From NCBI RefSeq assembly GCF_022548875.1, contig NZ_JAKZEW010000044.1, positions 1 to 32,839 on the forward strand: DNA of 32,839 bases, in the 5' to 3' direction. The position numbers and the translations under genes are program-made. The DNA is from Glycomyces sp. L485. GTDB taxonomy: Bacteria > Actinomycetota > Actinomycetes > Mycobacteriales > Micromonosporaceae. Position 1 is the stretch's first letter; each line of letters opens with the position of its first letter. The notes beneath the pieces are model-generated. The model had not been told where the DNA came from. It worked only from the letters and a program-made list of their open reading frames with translations, and did not search any database. Positions 1 to 7,061 of this stretch are shown here, one piece after another.

Positions 1-16
1 CCCTCACGGAACTTGA

Positions 17-757
17 TCAAGCCCTGCCAGTGATCTGGTTGAGAAGCTTCGAGGTGCATACTCAGACGCGTTCGCCGACATCGACCTCCCCAAACTTGCC
101 TTCACCGCTGCCGAGCACAACAAGCTCTATGAGACTTTCACCGCACTGGAAGCGGAACATTCCTCAACTACGATCACCGACATCAAGGGGCTCTGCGACA
201 CCTGGGAAGGCGCCGACGCCGACCGCTACGAGGAACAGTACGGCGAACATGTCGGCAACGCTGTCATCATTCACATCGAGATGGCGCTTAACCTCCACGA
301 GGCGGCAGATGTCGACCTCGGGATCCAGGTCGCTCTCCATTACTCGCTGGCCGACGTTCTCCGCGCCGGTGCCGAAAAGATCAGCGAGCTCTCGCACACC
401 TCACTACTCACCGAGAGCGGTATCAAGACGATCGCGGCCAGCGGGATCGTCATCGGATTCCTCGGAGTGCTCGCTGCAGGCACTTCAGCCGTTGTTATTG
501 GAGTGATCGGAATCGCAGGCTCGATCGCCGGGTACGCCGAAGTCGAGTACGTTATCGACCCGCAGGTCAACACCATTCCCGAACGCTCCTCGGTCGCAGA
601 AGTCGTCTCCGACCTCATCAACGGGGCAAGCAATGCACTCGAAAGCGCCAAGACTGCTCGCACCGAGTACAAGGGAATTCTTCAAGATCGGCTGAATCGC
701 GACAAGATAGATATCGGATCACCGGATCTTGTGCCGGGCACCGGATATTTCGGGTAG
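17..757 (+). CDS. WXG-like type VII secretion substrate candidate, 5'-interrupted
   Basis: This reading frame is coding from base 17 to the TAG at 755-757, but a TGA at 14-16 closes it on the left. No ATG, GTG or TTG occurs in frame before the ATG at 281, which would cut off a clearly coding N-terminal part. That part is helical and contains a W-E-G turn ('DTWEGADADRYEEQ', about bases 203-244), as in WXG100-type proteins. A YxxxD-like motif (YSLAD, about bases 340-354) follows. The middle has a roughly 40-residue hydrophobic, Gly/Ala/Val-rich stretch (about bases 422-540) that could insert in a membrane, then a polar C-terminus ending in GTGYFG. The frame 2 bases upstream reads plausibly into the edge, so a frameshift near 14-35 is likely, either real or a sequence error. 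The type VII substrate role is inferred from the W-x-G turn and from mycP and eccBCD nearby. No family was recognised for the C-terminal half. Confidence 0.6.
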   Translation, partial: SSPASDLVEKLRGAYSDAFADIDLPKLAFTAAEHNKLYETFTALEAEHSSTTITDIKGLCDTWEGADADRYEEQYGEHVGNAVIIHIEMALNLHEAADVDLGIQVALHYSLADVLRAGAEKISELSHTSLLTESGIKTIAASGIVIGFLGVLAAGTSAVVIGVIGIAGSIAGYAEVEYVIDPQVNTIPERSSVAEVVSDLINGASNALESAKTARTEYKGILQDRLNRDKIDIGSPDLVPGTGYFG

Positions 758-764
758 GAGCATC

Positions 765-1487
765 GTGCGGAAACTCACCTTCGTCATCACAGTAGCCACC
801 GCGCTCGTGCTTACAGCGAGCTGCACCCGCGATGAAGGCACGGAAGAGCCCAGCAGTTCGCCAAGTACCGCCGACCCCACCACGGATACCGCTGTCGAAA
901 TCGACTTCGCAGACCTCGCTGACAAGATGATGAAACTAGATGACCTATGTGACACAGTCGTCCCTGCCTCCATCATCACTCAATTCGAAGCCACGGTCAC
1001 ACGTACGGGTTCTGGAGACGGGGTCACTGAAGGCCCTCGGAGGGATTGCTGGTCCGATTTCGAGTTCCCGGATAACGGCGGCGGTCAGCTCGTCTATTTC
1101 ATAGATCCCCGTCAGACGAACATCGCCGCGTCTGAGCAGTACGGCGATGCAGTCCGGTCGATTATCGAAAACGGACATGGAACCGAGCCAGACGAATTGA
1201 TCGAACTCGACAACGGATCACCTTGGGTCCAGGGACAGGTAGGAGCCTACGAAACACCAACACAACGCTCCGCACAACGCAAGGAGGCGCTTGCCGTGGT
1301 GCAGGGAGACTTCTATGTGGTGTCAGTACTGCTGAGTTTCAAACCGGATGGCGCCATGCGCGCCGATTGCGAAACCACCGCGAACGATGACTGCCTCATG
1401 ACAGCGGATTCGATGGCCGAATACATGGCTGAAGAGTATCTGCCCGCTCTCTATGAATTGATCGAATCCAAGCTGGACAGGAAGTGA
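765..1487 (+). CDS. Secreted lipoprotein of unknown function
   Basis: A 240-residue protein. The GTG at 765 is preferred over an upstream ATG at 729 because GGAG (757-760) lies 4 nt before it and the signal peptide then begins at once (VRKLTFVITV). The hydrophobic core ends in L-T-A-S-C, a somewhat atypical lipobox with Cys20 as the presumed lipidated residue. A Ser/Thr/Glu-rich linker and a mature domain of about 200 residues with four more cysteines follow. The fold resembles small DUF3558-like actinobacterial lipoproteins only in general layout, and I cannot assign a family. It starts 7 bases after the stop of the WXG-like gene, and the ribosome binding site overlaps that stop, so the two are probably cotranscribed. 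A surface-anchored partner of the upstream protein is possible but is inference. Confidence 0.75.
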   Translation: MRKLTFVITVATALVLTASCTRDEGTEEPSSSPSTADPTTDTAVEIDFADLADKMMKLDDLCDTVVPASIITQFEATVTRTGSGDGVTEGPRRDCWSDFEFPDNGGGQLVYFIDPRQTNIAASEQYGDAVRSIIENGHGTEPDELIELDNGSPWVQGQVGAYETPTQRSAQRKEALAVVQGDFYVVSVLLSFKPDGAMRADCETTANDDCLMTADSMAEYMAEEYLPALYELIESKLDRK

Positions 1488-1797
1488 AGGCCATGATCGA
1501 CCTGGCTTACCTTTGGGCCCGGCCTTCGATCGCTGGGCCGAGGGCTGAACCGCACCGTCGCGTTGGCCGCTTGTACTTCGACTCGTAGACGTTTGTGCCA
1601 GCAGTCTCGTCGACTCGCGGACGCTTGTGGCGCAGCATCCCCCGTTCGTGCCACGCTCGACTGCCAGGTCTGTCCAGCTTGCGCAGCCTCGGTATGCTTG
1701 TCTCAACACAAGGTGAGCGGTCGTGCCCGTCGTGATGCATCGAGCGGCTCTACCGGTCTCCCCTGACCGAATCTGAACATTCCCTGAGGTGATGAAT
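1488..1797. other. Intergenic region with degenerate direct repeat
   Basis: About 310 bases without a convincing gene. A 31-codon frame from the ATG at 1493 to a TAG has no clear ribosome binding site and looks like chance. The block holds an imperfect direct repeat: the run beginning CGACTCGTAGACGTTTGTG at 1579 recurs as CGACTCGCGGACGCTTGTG at 1611, each followed by a GCAGCA-like end. It probably also carries the promoter for the next gene, though no clear -35/-10 pair stands out. Confidence 0.4.
1783..1797 (+). promoter_or_regulatory. Ribosome binding site that decides a TTG start
   Basis: CCTGAGGTGATGAAT lies just before TTG at 1798. GAGGTGAT (1786-1793) is a near full-length Shine-Dalgarno match and physically covers the GTG at 1789 and the ATG at 1792, which argues against both as starts. 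Confidence 0.5.
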
Positions 1798-2364
1798 TTG
1801 CTTCCCGCGGACATGGCTGGTGGTGCAGTCCAAAACCGAGACGGCACCTACACGGTTACCGACTCGAGCGGCCAGCGGTTCCAAATGACCGAGGAGTCCT
1901 TCGAAGAGTTCATCGGAGGCATGGGTGTCACCCTGGACGATCTCAACATCTACCGCAGCATGGTGACGGGCGGTCAGGTGACCCGGCCCCGCGAGGGCGC
2001 CTACCCGGGGGTGTTCAACCCGGGCATGTTCGAACAGGTCGACACCACCACACTCAAGTTCGGCGGCTTCGACGACGCGCTTGAACTGCAGCAAGTCTAC
2101 AAGGAGACTTTCTACCCGAGTCGCGCAGAGCAGCTCGATCGGATCTACCACGGCCTGGACACCGGCCGAGTCATCAGCGAGGAGATCAAGGAAGGCTATC
2201 TCAACGCCGACGGCAACGTCTCCGCCGATGTCGAGAACGTGAGCAACGAGTTCGACACGAGCGGCGGCGGGCTCACGGAGAACGACGTCACCGAGGTCCA
2301 GCAGCAGAACGAGGAAGACGGGCTGAACGAACCCGCCGACCAGGACCCCGGTGCCACTTCCTAG
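1798..2364 (+). CDS. Small acidic protein next to WXG/PPE-like substrate
   Basis: A 188-residue acidic protein of no recognised family. GTG (1789), ATG (1792) and TTG (1798) are all in frame. The stretch GAGGTGAT at 1786-1793 matches eight bases of the anti-Shine-Dalgarno complement and overlaps the first two candidates, so TTG at 1798 (4 nt after the match) is the best start. The N-terminal half has a beta-rich look ('DGTYTVTDSSGQRF'). Residues about 80-130 are predicted helical (LELQQVYKETFYPS). The C-terminal 60 residues are Asp/Glu/Asn-rich and probably disordered. There is no signal peptide. It precedes the WXG/PPE-like gene by 41 bases, so the two may be a PE/PPE-like pair or a protein with its chaperone. 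That pairing is inferred from order only. Confidence 0.6.
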   Translation: MLPADMAGGAVQNRDGTYTVTDSSGQRFQMTEESFEEFIGGMGVTLDDLNIYRSMVTGGQVTRPREGAYPGVFNPGMFEQVDTTTLKFGGFDDALELQQVYKETFYPSRAEQLDRIYHGLDTGRVISEEIKEGYLNADGNVSADVENVSNEFDTSGGGLTENDVTEVQQQNEEDGLNEPADQDPGATS

Positions 2365-2405
2365 TCGACCCGTTCACCGCCCAAGCCCCGAGGAAGGAGC
2401 TCACC

Positions 2406-3629
2406 ATGGCTGAAGGCAAAGGCAAGGGAAAGACCTACTACCTGAGTACCTATACCCACGAAGAGCTCTGGGGCATGCTCTTCGAGGGTGATTCTTGGAG
2501 CGTTGAGGCGGCAGGCACCGTCTGGAGCTCCGCCGCGAGCGGCCTCCAAGCAGCTCGGGAGGAGATGGGCTCCCACGTGCTTTCTCTTCGCACCCAGTGG
2601 ACTGGGAAGGCTGCCGAGGAATTCGAGAACCGCATGCTGGTCATCGAACAGTACAGCCTTGAGGCCGAAGACGGCATGAAGCAGGCAGCGGATAGGAGAA
2701 TTCCCGCACTCGCCCAGGCTCTCGAGACTGCGAAGGCTGACGCTCAAAGTGGTGACCTCTATCCGAGCTCGACTGAGAACTACGAAGAGTGGCTTGAGAG
2801 TCAGGGGATCCAGGAGACGGATGCCGACTACAACACCAAAGAACCGCAATATCGGCAGCAGTACCAGAAGTACCTCGATGATCGTCACGAGTACATGGCT
2901 GAGATCGTGGCGAATCTCGGGGACGTATATGCGGATGCGAAGGATGCCTGGGAGGATCCTCCGCCTCCTCCTCCAAGTGACATGCCGGGCAACACCACAT
3001 ACCAACCTCCAACCGGTGGAGTGTTCGGTAACAACGGACTGAACTCTGCTGGCTCCCTCGCTGGCCCCCCTGGCTCTGATTCCTCCTCCGACAACAGAAG
3101 TGGATTGAGCACTACGGACTCCGCTGATCTGGACCCAGTAGAAGACTGGGTACCTGGCTCGTACACCGACGTTGACTCCGACATCACCACCGGCGGTGGT
3201 CTCGCCAGCGGCGGAACGGCACCAATAGGGGGCAGCTATGGCACCGCGGTTAGCACTGGTGGGGCCGGTGGAGGAGCGAGTCTTTCGGCGGCCGGCACGG
3301 GGCTCTTCGGGCCCGCAAGGGGAAGCACTGCGAGCCCGGCTCCCGGGCGTGGTACTGGCGCGAACAACAGCCCCGCGAGAAGCGGCGCGAACCGGTCTGC
3401 CAATCCCTCGAACACCCGCGGTTCCGGAGGCGGACGTGGAACAGGCTCGAACTCGTCCGGCCGCGGTACGGGTCGTGGCATGAACCGCGGGATGGGGCCT
3501 CGAGGCGGAACCCGATCCGGCTACTACGACGATGATGATGAAGAAGAGACCACGCGCCAGACCTGGCTCAAGGAAGACGACATCAACTGGGGTGACAATC
3601 GAACTTCAGATGAAGAACTCGACGACTGA
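2406..3629 (+). CDS. WXG100/PPE-like type VII secretion substrate
   Basis: A 407-residue protein. Residues 1-185 are almost entirely helical with a central Q-W-T-G-K turn (W65-x-G67), the hallmark helix-turn-helix of WXG100/PPE-type proteins. A poly-Pro run (185-190) then leads into about 200 residues of Gly/Ser/Arg/Asn-rich low complexity. The protein ends in an acidic patch (DDDDEEE) and a 'TWLKEDDINWGDN' tail of the kind seen at the end of long actinobacterial PPE-like proteins. There is no Sec signal peptide. AAGGAG at 2394-2399 gives 6 nt spacing to the ATG. It is the last gene of the rightward cargo group, and mycP and eccC lie next door in the opposite direction. Export by this ESX system is inferred from the fold and the location. 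The low-complexity tail may be a cell-wall-interacting or flexible region. Confidence 0.8.
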   Translation: MAEGKGKGKTYYLSTYTHEELWGMLFEGDSWSVEAAGTVWSSAASGLQAAREEMGSHVLSLRTQWTGKAAEEFENRMLVIEQYSLEAEDGMKQAADRRIPALAQALETAKADAQSGDLYPSSTENYEEWLESQGIQETDADYNTKEPQYRQQYQKYLDDRHEYMAEIVANLGDVYADAKDAWEDPPPPPPSDMPGNTTYQPPTGGVFGNNGLNSAGSLAGPPGSDSSSDNRSGLSTTDSADLDPVEDWVPGSYTDVDSDITTGGGLASGGTAPIGGSYGTAVSTGGAGGGASLSAAGTGLFGPARGSTASPAPGRGTGANNSPARSGANRSANPSNTRGSGGGRGTGSNSSGRGTGRGMNRGMGPRGGTRSGYYDDDDEEETTRQTWLKEDDINWGDNRTSDEELDD

Positions 3630-3643
3630 GTGCCAGACTCGAT

Positions 3644-3689
3644 AACGTTTGAGGGGCGGACGGCATTTGCCGTCCGCCCCTCAAACGTT
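3644..3689. terminator. Long perfect hairpin between convergent genes
   Basis: A 21-bp perfect stem (arms 3644-3664 and 3669-3689, sequence AACGTTTGAGGGGCGGACGGC and its complement) encloses the 4-base loop ATTT. It lies 14 bases after the WXG/PPE-like stop and 76 bases beyond the mycP stop on the other strand, so it can end transcription from both sides. There is no T-tract, as is common in actinobacteria. Confidence 0.85.
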
Positions 3690-3765
3690 CTGCAATGTCC
3701 TGTGGGAGGGTGAGCTTCCAATCTGGAAGCGCCGAACTTCGCCGTCACGCCTCGTTGAACCTAGG

Positions 3766-5259
3766 CTATCGACGCTCATCTACATGGCCAGGACCCCAAG
3801 GCGGGTTGGGCTCACCTGCCCCAGCAGAAGGACCATACGGCTGATGATGGCCGCTAGGCGGGCCGCCATAACCCTGTGGTGTCGAGGTTGACGGGCCAGA
3901 ATGTGGTTGACTTGGCCCCGGCTGTGAGAAACCTCCATAAGCTGGTCCTCCCTCGGGACCGAATGCTCCTGTTTGACCTGAGCCAGGAGGCCCTTGCTTG
4001 CGGCTGCGGCCTCGAAGCACCAGCCATACGGTAATCGCCGCGCCGATCAAGACCACAGCGGCCGCAATGACGATAATCGCCGAAAGACCGGATTCGGGCG
4101 CTTCGGCTGCTGTCTTCGAACCTTCAGCGGGGGAAGGCTCTGCGTCTGCAGCCTCTGTGGCATCTTCGCCGTCCCCTTCGGGGCTGGCGCCACTTGCACC
4201 GGCTTCACCCATTGGATATCCAAGTGGGTTCTCGTCGACTGCCTCGATGCCATCCGCATGAACCGCCCGATCCGCATTCACCAGACCGAAGCCCATCACT
4301 TCCGTTCGATTACTGCCACTCCCATCCCCGGCGGTCTGGACCAAGCGGTTGATAACATTGCTTGCATCAAGGTCAGGGTTTGCAGCCCATGTCAGAGCAG
4401 CCACTCCCCCAACGATTCCTGATCCAACTGACGTGCCGCCGATTCCAGACTCATATAGCTCCGATTCCCCCAGAACGGTCACCTGCGGCTTAGGATGCGT
4501 CATTTCGTCGGCAGGCGCCGCGACTACTACCTCAGGACCAGTTGTATTTCCAAACCATGCATTGCCATTCGTGTCGGTGCCGCTTACCGCTACCACGCCT
4601 TCGATGGAAGCTGGATGTGTGACATCAATATTCGGATTATTACCCGCTGCAGCTACGATCACAGCACCTTTATCGATTACATACTGCAGTGACTCTCGCA
4701 GCTCCTCATCGGATCCTTCACCGGTGATTCCCCAAGGCATCACGAGAATATCTGCGCCATTGTCCACAGCCCATCGAATATCCGCGTACTCCGCATCACC
4801 GAGAGCCCCACCGAATTCTACATCTGCATTTGTGTCCATCCTCACGGGCAAAATGGTCGCTTCTGGTGCCACATAAAGAACCCCAGCCGCCACGTGAGTG
4901 CCGTGGCCGTTGGCATCGTTCCAGGCGTCTTCCTCACCTGTAAAGACTGAACGCCCGGGCAGGACATCCTTGTCTTCAAAGAACGGATGCCGTGCAATAC
5001 CGCTGTCCATGACCGCGACGGTGATGCCCTCGCCTCTCGTACTCTCCCAGGCGGCGGGGGCCTGGACCTGTTCGATCGCCCAGGCGTTCGCGTCCGTCAA
5101 CGTCTCGTCCTGCGCCAGCGCGGCGCTCGGTGCCATCGCGACCACTGCAGCGACAGCCGCGGCAGTCGCGCAAGCCCCGGCGGCGACTCGGGCGCGGGCG
5201 CCAAGACCCTTGCTGGTCAGGCTTTGCTCTGGAGGTGCCAAGCCGGGAGGTGTCGCCAT
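3766..5259 (-). CDS. mycP: Mycosin, type VII secretion subtilisin-like protease
   Basis: A 497-residue membrane-anchored serine protease of the ESX apparatus. The order is: signal peptide (about 20-50, ending near AALAQ); S8 protease domain with catalytic Asp85 (VMDSGIA), His119 (NGHGTHVAA), oxyanion Asn207 (AAAGNN) and Ser277 (GGTSVGS); an acidic Ala/Glu linker; one membrane span (about 392-416) followed by Arg/Lys; and a Gly/Pro/Gln-rich cytosolic tail of about 75 residues, longer than in mycobacterial mycosins. The ATG at 5259 is chosen because the signal peptide follows. GAAGGG lies 9 nt upstream, and the in-frame extension to 5400 has no coding character. In the family the enzyme sits on the periplasmic side of the EccBCDE complex and is needed for its stability. 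Base composition is uneven: the signal-peptide end is G+C-rich and the protease core much less so. It lies about 3 kb from eccC, separated by other genes. Confidence 0.93.
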   Translation of the reverse strand: MATPPGLAPPEQSLTSKGLGARARVAAGACATAAAVAAVVAMAPSAALAQDETLTDANAWAIEQVQAPAAWESTRGEGITVAVMDSGIARHPFFEDKDVLPGRSVFTGEEDAWNDANGHGTHVAAGVLYVAPEATILPVRMDTNADVEFGGALGDAEYADIRWAVDNGADILVMPWGITGEGSDEELRESLQYVIDKGAVIVAAAGNNPNIDVTHPASIEGVVAVSGTDTNGNAWFGNTTGPEVVVAAPADEMTHPKPQVTVLGESELYESGIGGTSVGSGIVGGVAALTWAANPDLDASNVINRLVQTAGDGSGSNRTEVMGFGLVNADRAVHADGIEAVDENPLGYPMGEAGASGASPEGDGEDATEAADAEPSPAEGSKTAAEAPESGLSAIIVIAAAVVLIGAAITVWLVLRGRSRKQGPPGSGQTGAFGPEGGPAYGGFSQPGPSQPHSGPSTSTPQGYGGPPSGHHQPYGPSAGAGEPNPPWGPGHVDERR

Positions 5260-5391
5260 GGGGATGGACCCTTCTGTGCGCGAGTCGATACAGCGGTGTC
5301 CGCTCTGCACCACAAGATACCGGACCGCCCCCAGCCTCGCGAGCCCCAGCCGTCGACGACCTGCCATCACGTCCCCATTGGCTCGTCGACT

Positions 5392-5526
5392 GTGCCTCAC
5401 CCGAATCCGAGATACCCGACTTCATGGGAGACCTGGTCCGCCGTCGTCGTCGGACTGGGCATCATCGCCATCGGGCTGCTGACCTGTTGCGTCGTCGCCG
5501 GACGCCGAATCGAGAGATCAGACTGA
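5392..5526 (+). CDS. Possible small single-span membrane protein
   Basis: A 44-residue frame from GTG at 5392 to TGA at 5524-5526. It reads as a short polar N-terminus with two tryptophans (SWETW), one strongly hydrophobic span (about residues 16-37, GLGIIAIGLL) and a basic end (GRRIERSD), the normal pattern of a small membrane protein. It is divergent from mycP (133 bases between starts) and ends 3 bases before the stop of the convergent next gene. No clear Shine-Dalgarno sequence precedes the GTG, so the start is uncertain and the gene could instead be chance hydrophobic coding. If real, it would be an unnamed companion of the ESX locus. Confidence 0.4.
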   Translation: MPHPNPRYPTSWETWSAVVVGLGIIAIGLLTCCVVAGRRIERSD

Positions 5527-5529
5527 CGG

Positions 5530-6972
5530 TCACGAGTCGCGGGTCGGGGCGCCCCTCAGGCGGGCGTTGATCGCGGTGGGGTCGAACGGTTCCAGGTCTT
5601 CCTCGGTGTTCTCGCCGACGAGCTGGCGGTGGTCGGGGTGCGCGGTGTCCGCAAGGGCCTCCCGCAGGTGCTGCCACGCCTCGATGCCCCCGGCGTCCTC
5701 AGGCGGCGCCGCCTCGGCTCCCGCCGTGCAGAGCGGGTAGGAAGCCTCGGGATCTCTGGGGTGCACCGCTTCGACCGTGATCGTGTGGTCCCAGTTGTCG
5801 GTGAAGTCGTAAAGGTAGGTGATGTCGTCCCCGGCCGCGGGCAGGACCTGCCCCAGAGCCACGTCCGCTTCGTTCTCGCAGGTGAGCGCCGCGGTGGCGC
5901 TGTATTCGCCGAACGGGGTCACGAAGCAGTGCGAGTGGGCCCCCGACCAGCCGAAGGCCGCTTGGAGTATGCCGTGGAGGTCCGCCAGGGACGAGTCGGC
6001 GGGGACTTCCAGGCGGCGCCATATCTCGGGCTCGGACTGGTCGAGCTCCGCTCTGAGTTGGAGGATCGGCGGGGTGTCCTGGATCGTCTTGGGGGGCAGT
6101 GGCATTCGGAGGAGATCTTTGATCGAGGTCTCGGCGTTGATCGGGACGTGCGCGCCGTGCACCGGCGGGTCGCCGACCATGCCGGCCTCGTTGAGTCTTC
6201 GGCCCAGCAGGATGATCCTGCCCGGCAGCAGGTCCGCGTCCAGATCGTCCTCGGTCTCGTCGTCCTCTTCCGCCCAGTGGTCGAGGGTCGCCCCGATCGC
6301 CCCGTCGAGGAAGACGCGTCCCTGCTCCTCGTCGAGGTCTTCGGCGACCGTGGGGATGTCGTCGAGCAGTTCGCCCGCCTCGATGCGTTCGACGAGGTCG
6401 CGGACGTGGCTCGGCGGGACCGGGTCGAGCATGGAGATCGCGCCGCAGTCGGTGTAGTCGATGCCGACCAGGAAGCCGTGCTCTTCGTCTGAGCGGCGGA
6501 ACAGAACGAGCAGCCACGCCTCCATCCGGTCGCCCGGGACGGTGATCCTCGTGAACCGGGTCGGCTCCACCGGTTGGAAGAGTTTGTCGGCCCATACCGG
6601 GTCCTGCACGCCGGCCGCGTCCAGGACCGCGTCCGCCTGGCGGGCCAGGCTCGCCAGGTTCCGGTCCGGGCCGAGGCCCATGAAGACGAGCAGCGCGCGG
6701 GCGCTGGTGTCGCCCTGCAGCGCCACGTCTTCCACCAGACGCACGGCGGCGCGGTCGGAGTCGAATTGCTCCAGGCCGGCCAGCAGCCCCAGGATCGCGC
6801 CTCCGGCGAGTTCGGCTTCGAACGGGTCGTTCACGGTGGCGAGGTCGTCGCCGATCGCGGCCATGTGCGGGCGCATCATCGCGACGAGCTCCTCGACCTG
6901 GCCCGGGTCGCGCCTCGCGGCCGCGAGCTGCTCGATCCGCTCGCTCCGCCTTCGCTCCCGTCGCCTGCTCAT
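5530..6972 (-). CDS. PRiA4_ORF3-like domain protein
   Basis: A 480-residue soluble protein. The C-terminal third (about 302-445) fits the plasmid pRiA4b ORF-3-like family: 'PEIWRRLEVPADSSLADLH' near 315-333, 'AFGWSGAHSHCF' near 339-350, 'YLYDFTDNWDHTITVE' near 386-401, and Cys414 followed by a PPEDAGG motif near 423-429. The N-terminal 300 residues are helical and Asp/Glu-rich with no family I recognise. The ATG at 6972 is preceded by a short GGGG stretch. The domain occurs in plasmid, IS-associated and chromosomal proteins, and its biochemical role is not established. It sits between mycP and the eccC operon on the same strand, with a hairpin upstream at 7036-7060, so it is likely a separate transcription unit. 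Nothing in the protein ties it to secretion. Confidence 0.8.
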   Translation of the reverse strand: MSRRRERRRSERIEQLAAARRDPGQVEELVAMMRPHMAAIGDDLATVNDPFEAELAGGAILGLLAGLEQFDSDRAAVRLVEDVALQGDTSARALLVFMGLGPDRNLASLARQADAVLDAAGVQDPVWADKLFQPVEPTRFTRITVPGDRMEAWLLVLFRRSDEEHGFLVGIDYTDCGAISMLDPVPPSHVRDLVERIEAGELLDDIPTVAEDLDEEQGRVFLDGAIGATLDHWAEEDDETEDDLDADLLPGRIILLGRRLNEAGMVGDPPVHGAHVPINAETSIKDLLRMPLPPKTIQDTPPILQLRAELDQSEPEIWRRLEVPADSSLADLHGILQAAFGWSGAHSHCFVTPFGEYSATAALTCENEADVALGQVLPAAGDDITYLYDFTDNWDHTITVEAVHPRDPEASYPLCTAGAEAAPPEDAGGIEAWQHLREALADTAHPDHRQLVGENTEEDLEPFDPTAINARLRGAPTRDS

Positions 6973-7035
6973 GACCCCATGCTGTCACTTCGACACGACG
7001 CAGGGAACCCCTCGGCTGTCTCAGTTCAAGTCTCT

Positions 7036-7060
7036 CCGCCTTGGAAACCCTTCCAGGCGG
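7036..7060 (-). terminator. Hairpin ending the eccC operon
   Basis: CCGCC-T-TGGAA, loop ACCC, then TTCCAGGCGG: a 10-bp stem with one bulged base. It begins 1 base beyond the stop codon of the membrane protein gene on the minus strand. No T-tract follows. Confidence 0.55.
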
Positions 7061-7061
7061 C

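Noticed and set aside
1493-1588. 31-codon frame after the lipoprotein gene
   Set aside because: It has no ribosome binding site and no recognisable composition, and it overlaps the repeat region.
3766-5400. mycP start at 5400
   Set aside because: The extra 47 residues are Arg-rich with no conservation pattern; the signal peptide begins after the ATG at 5259.
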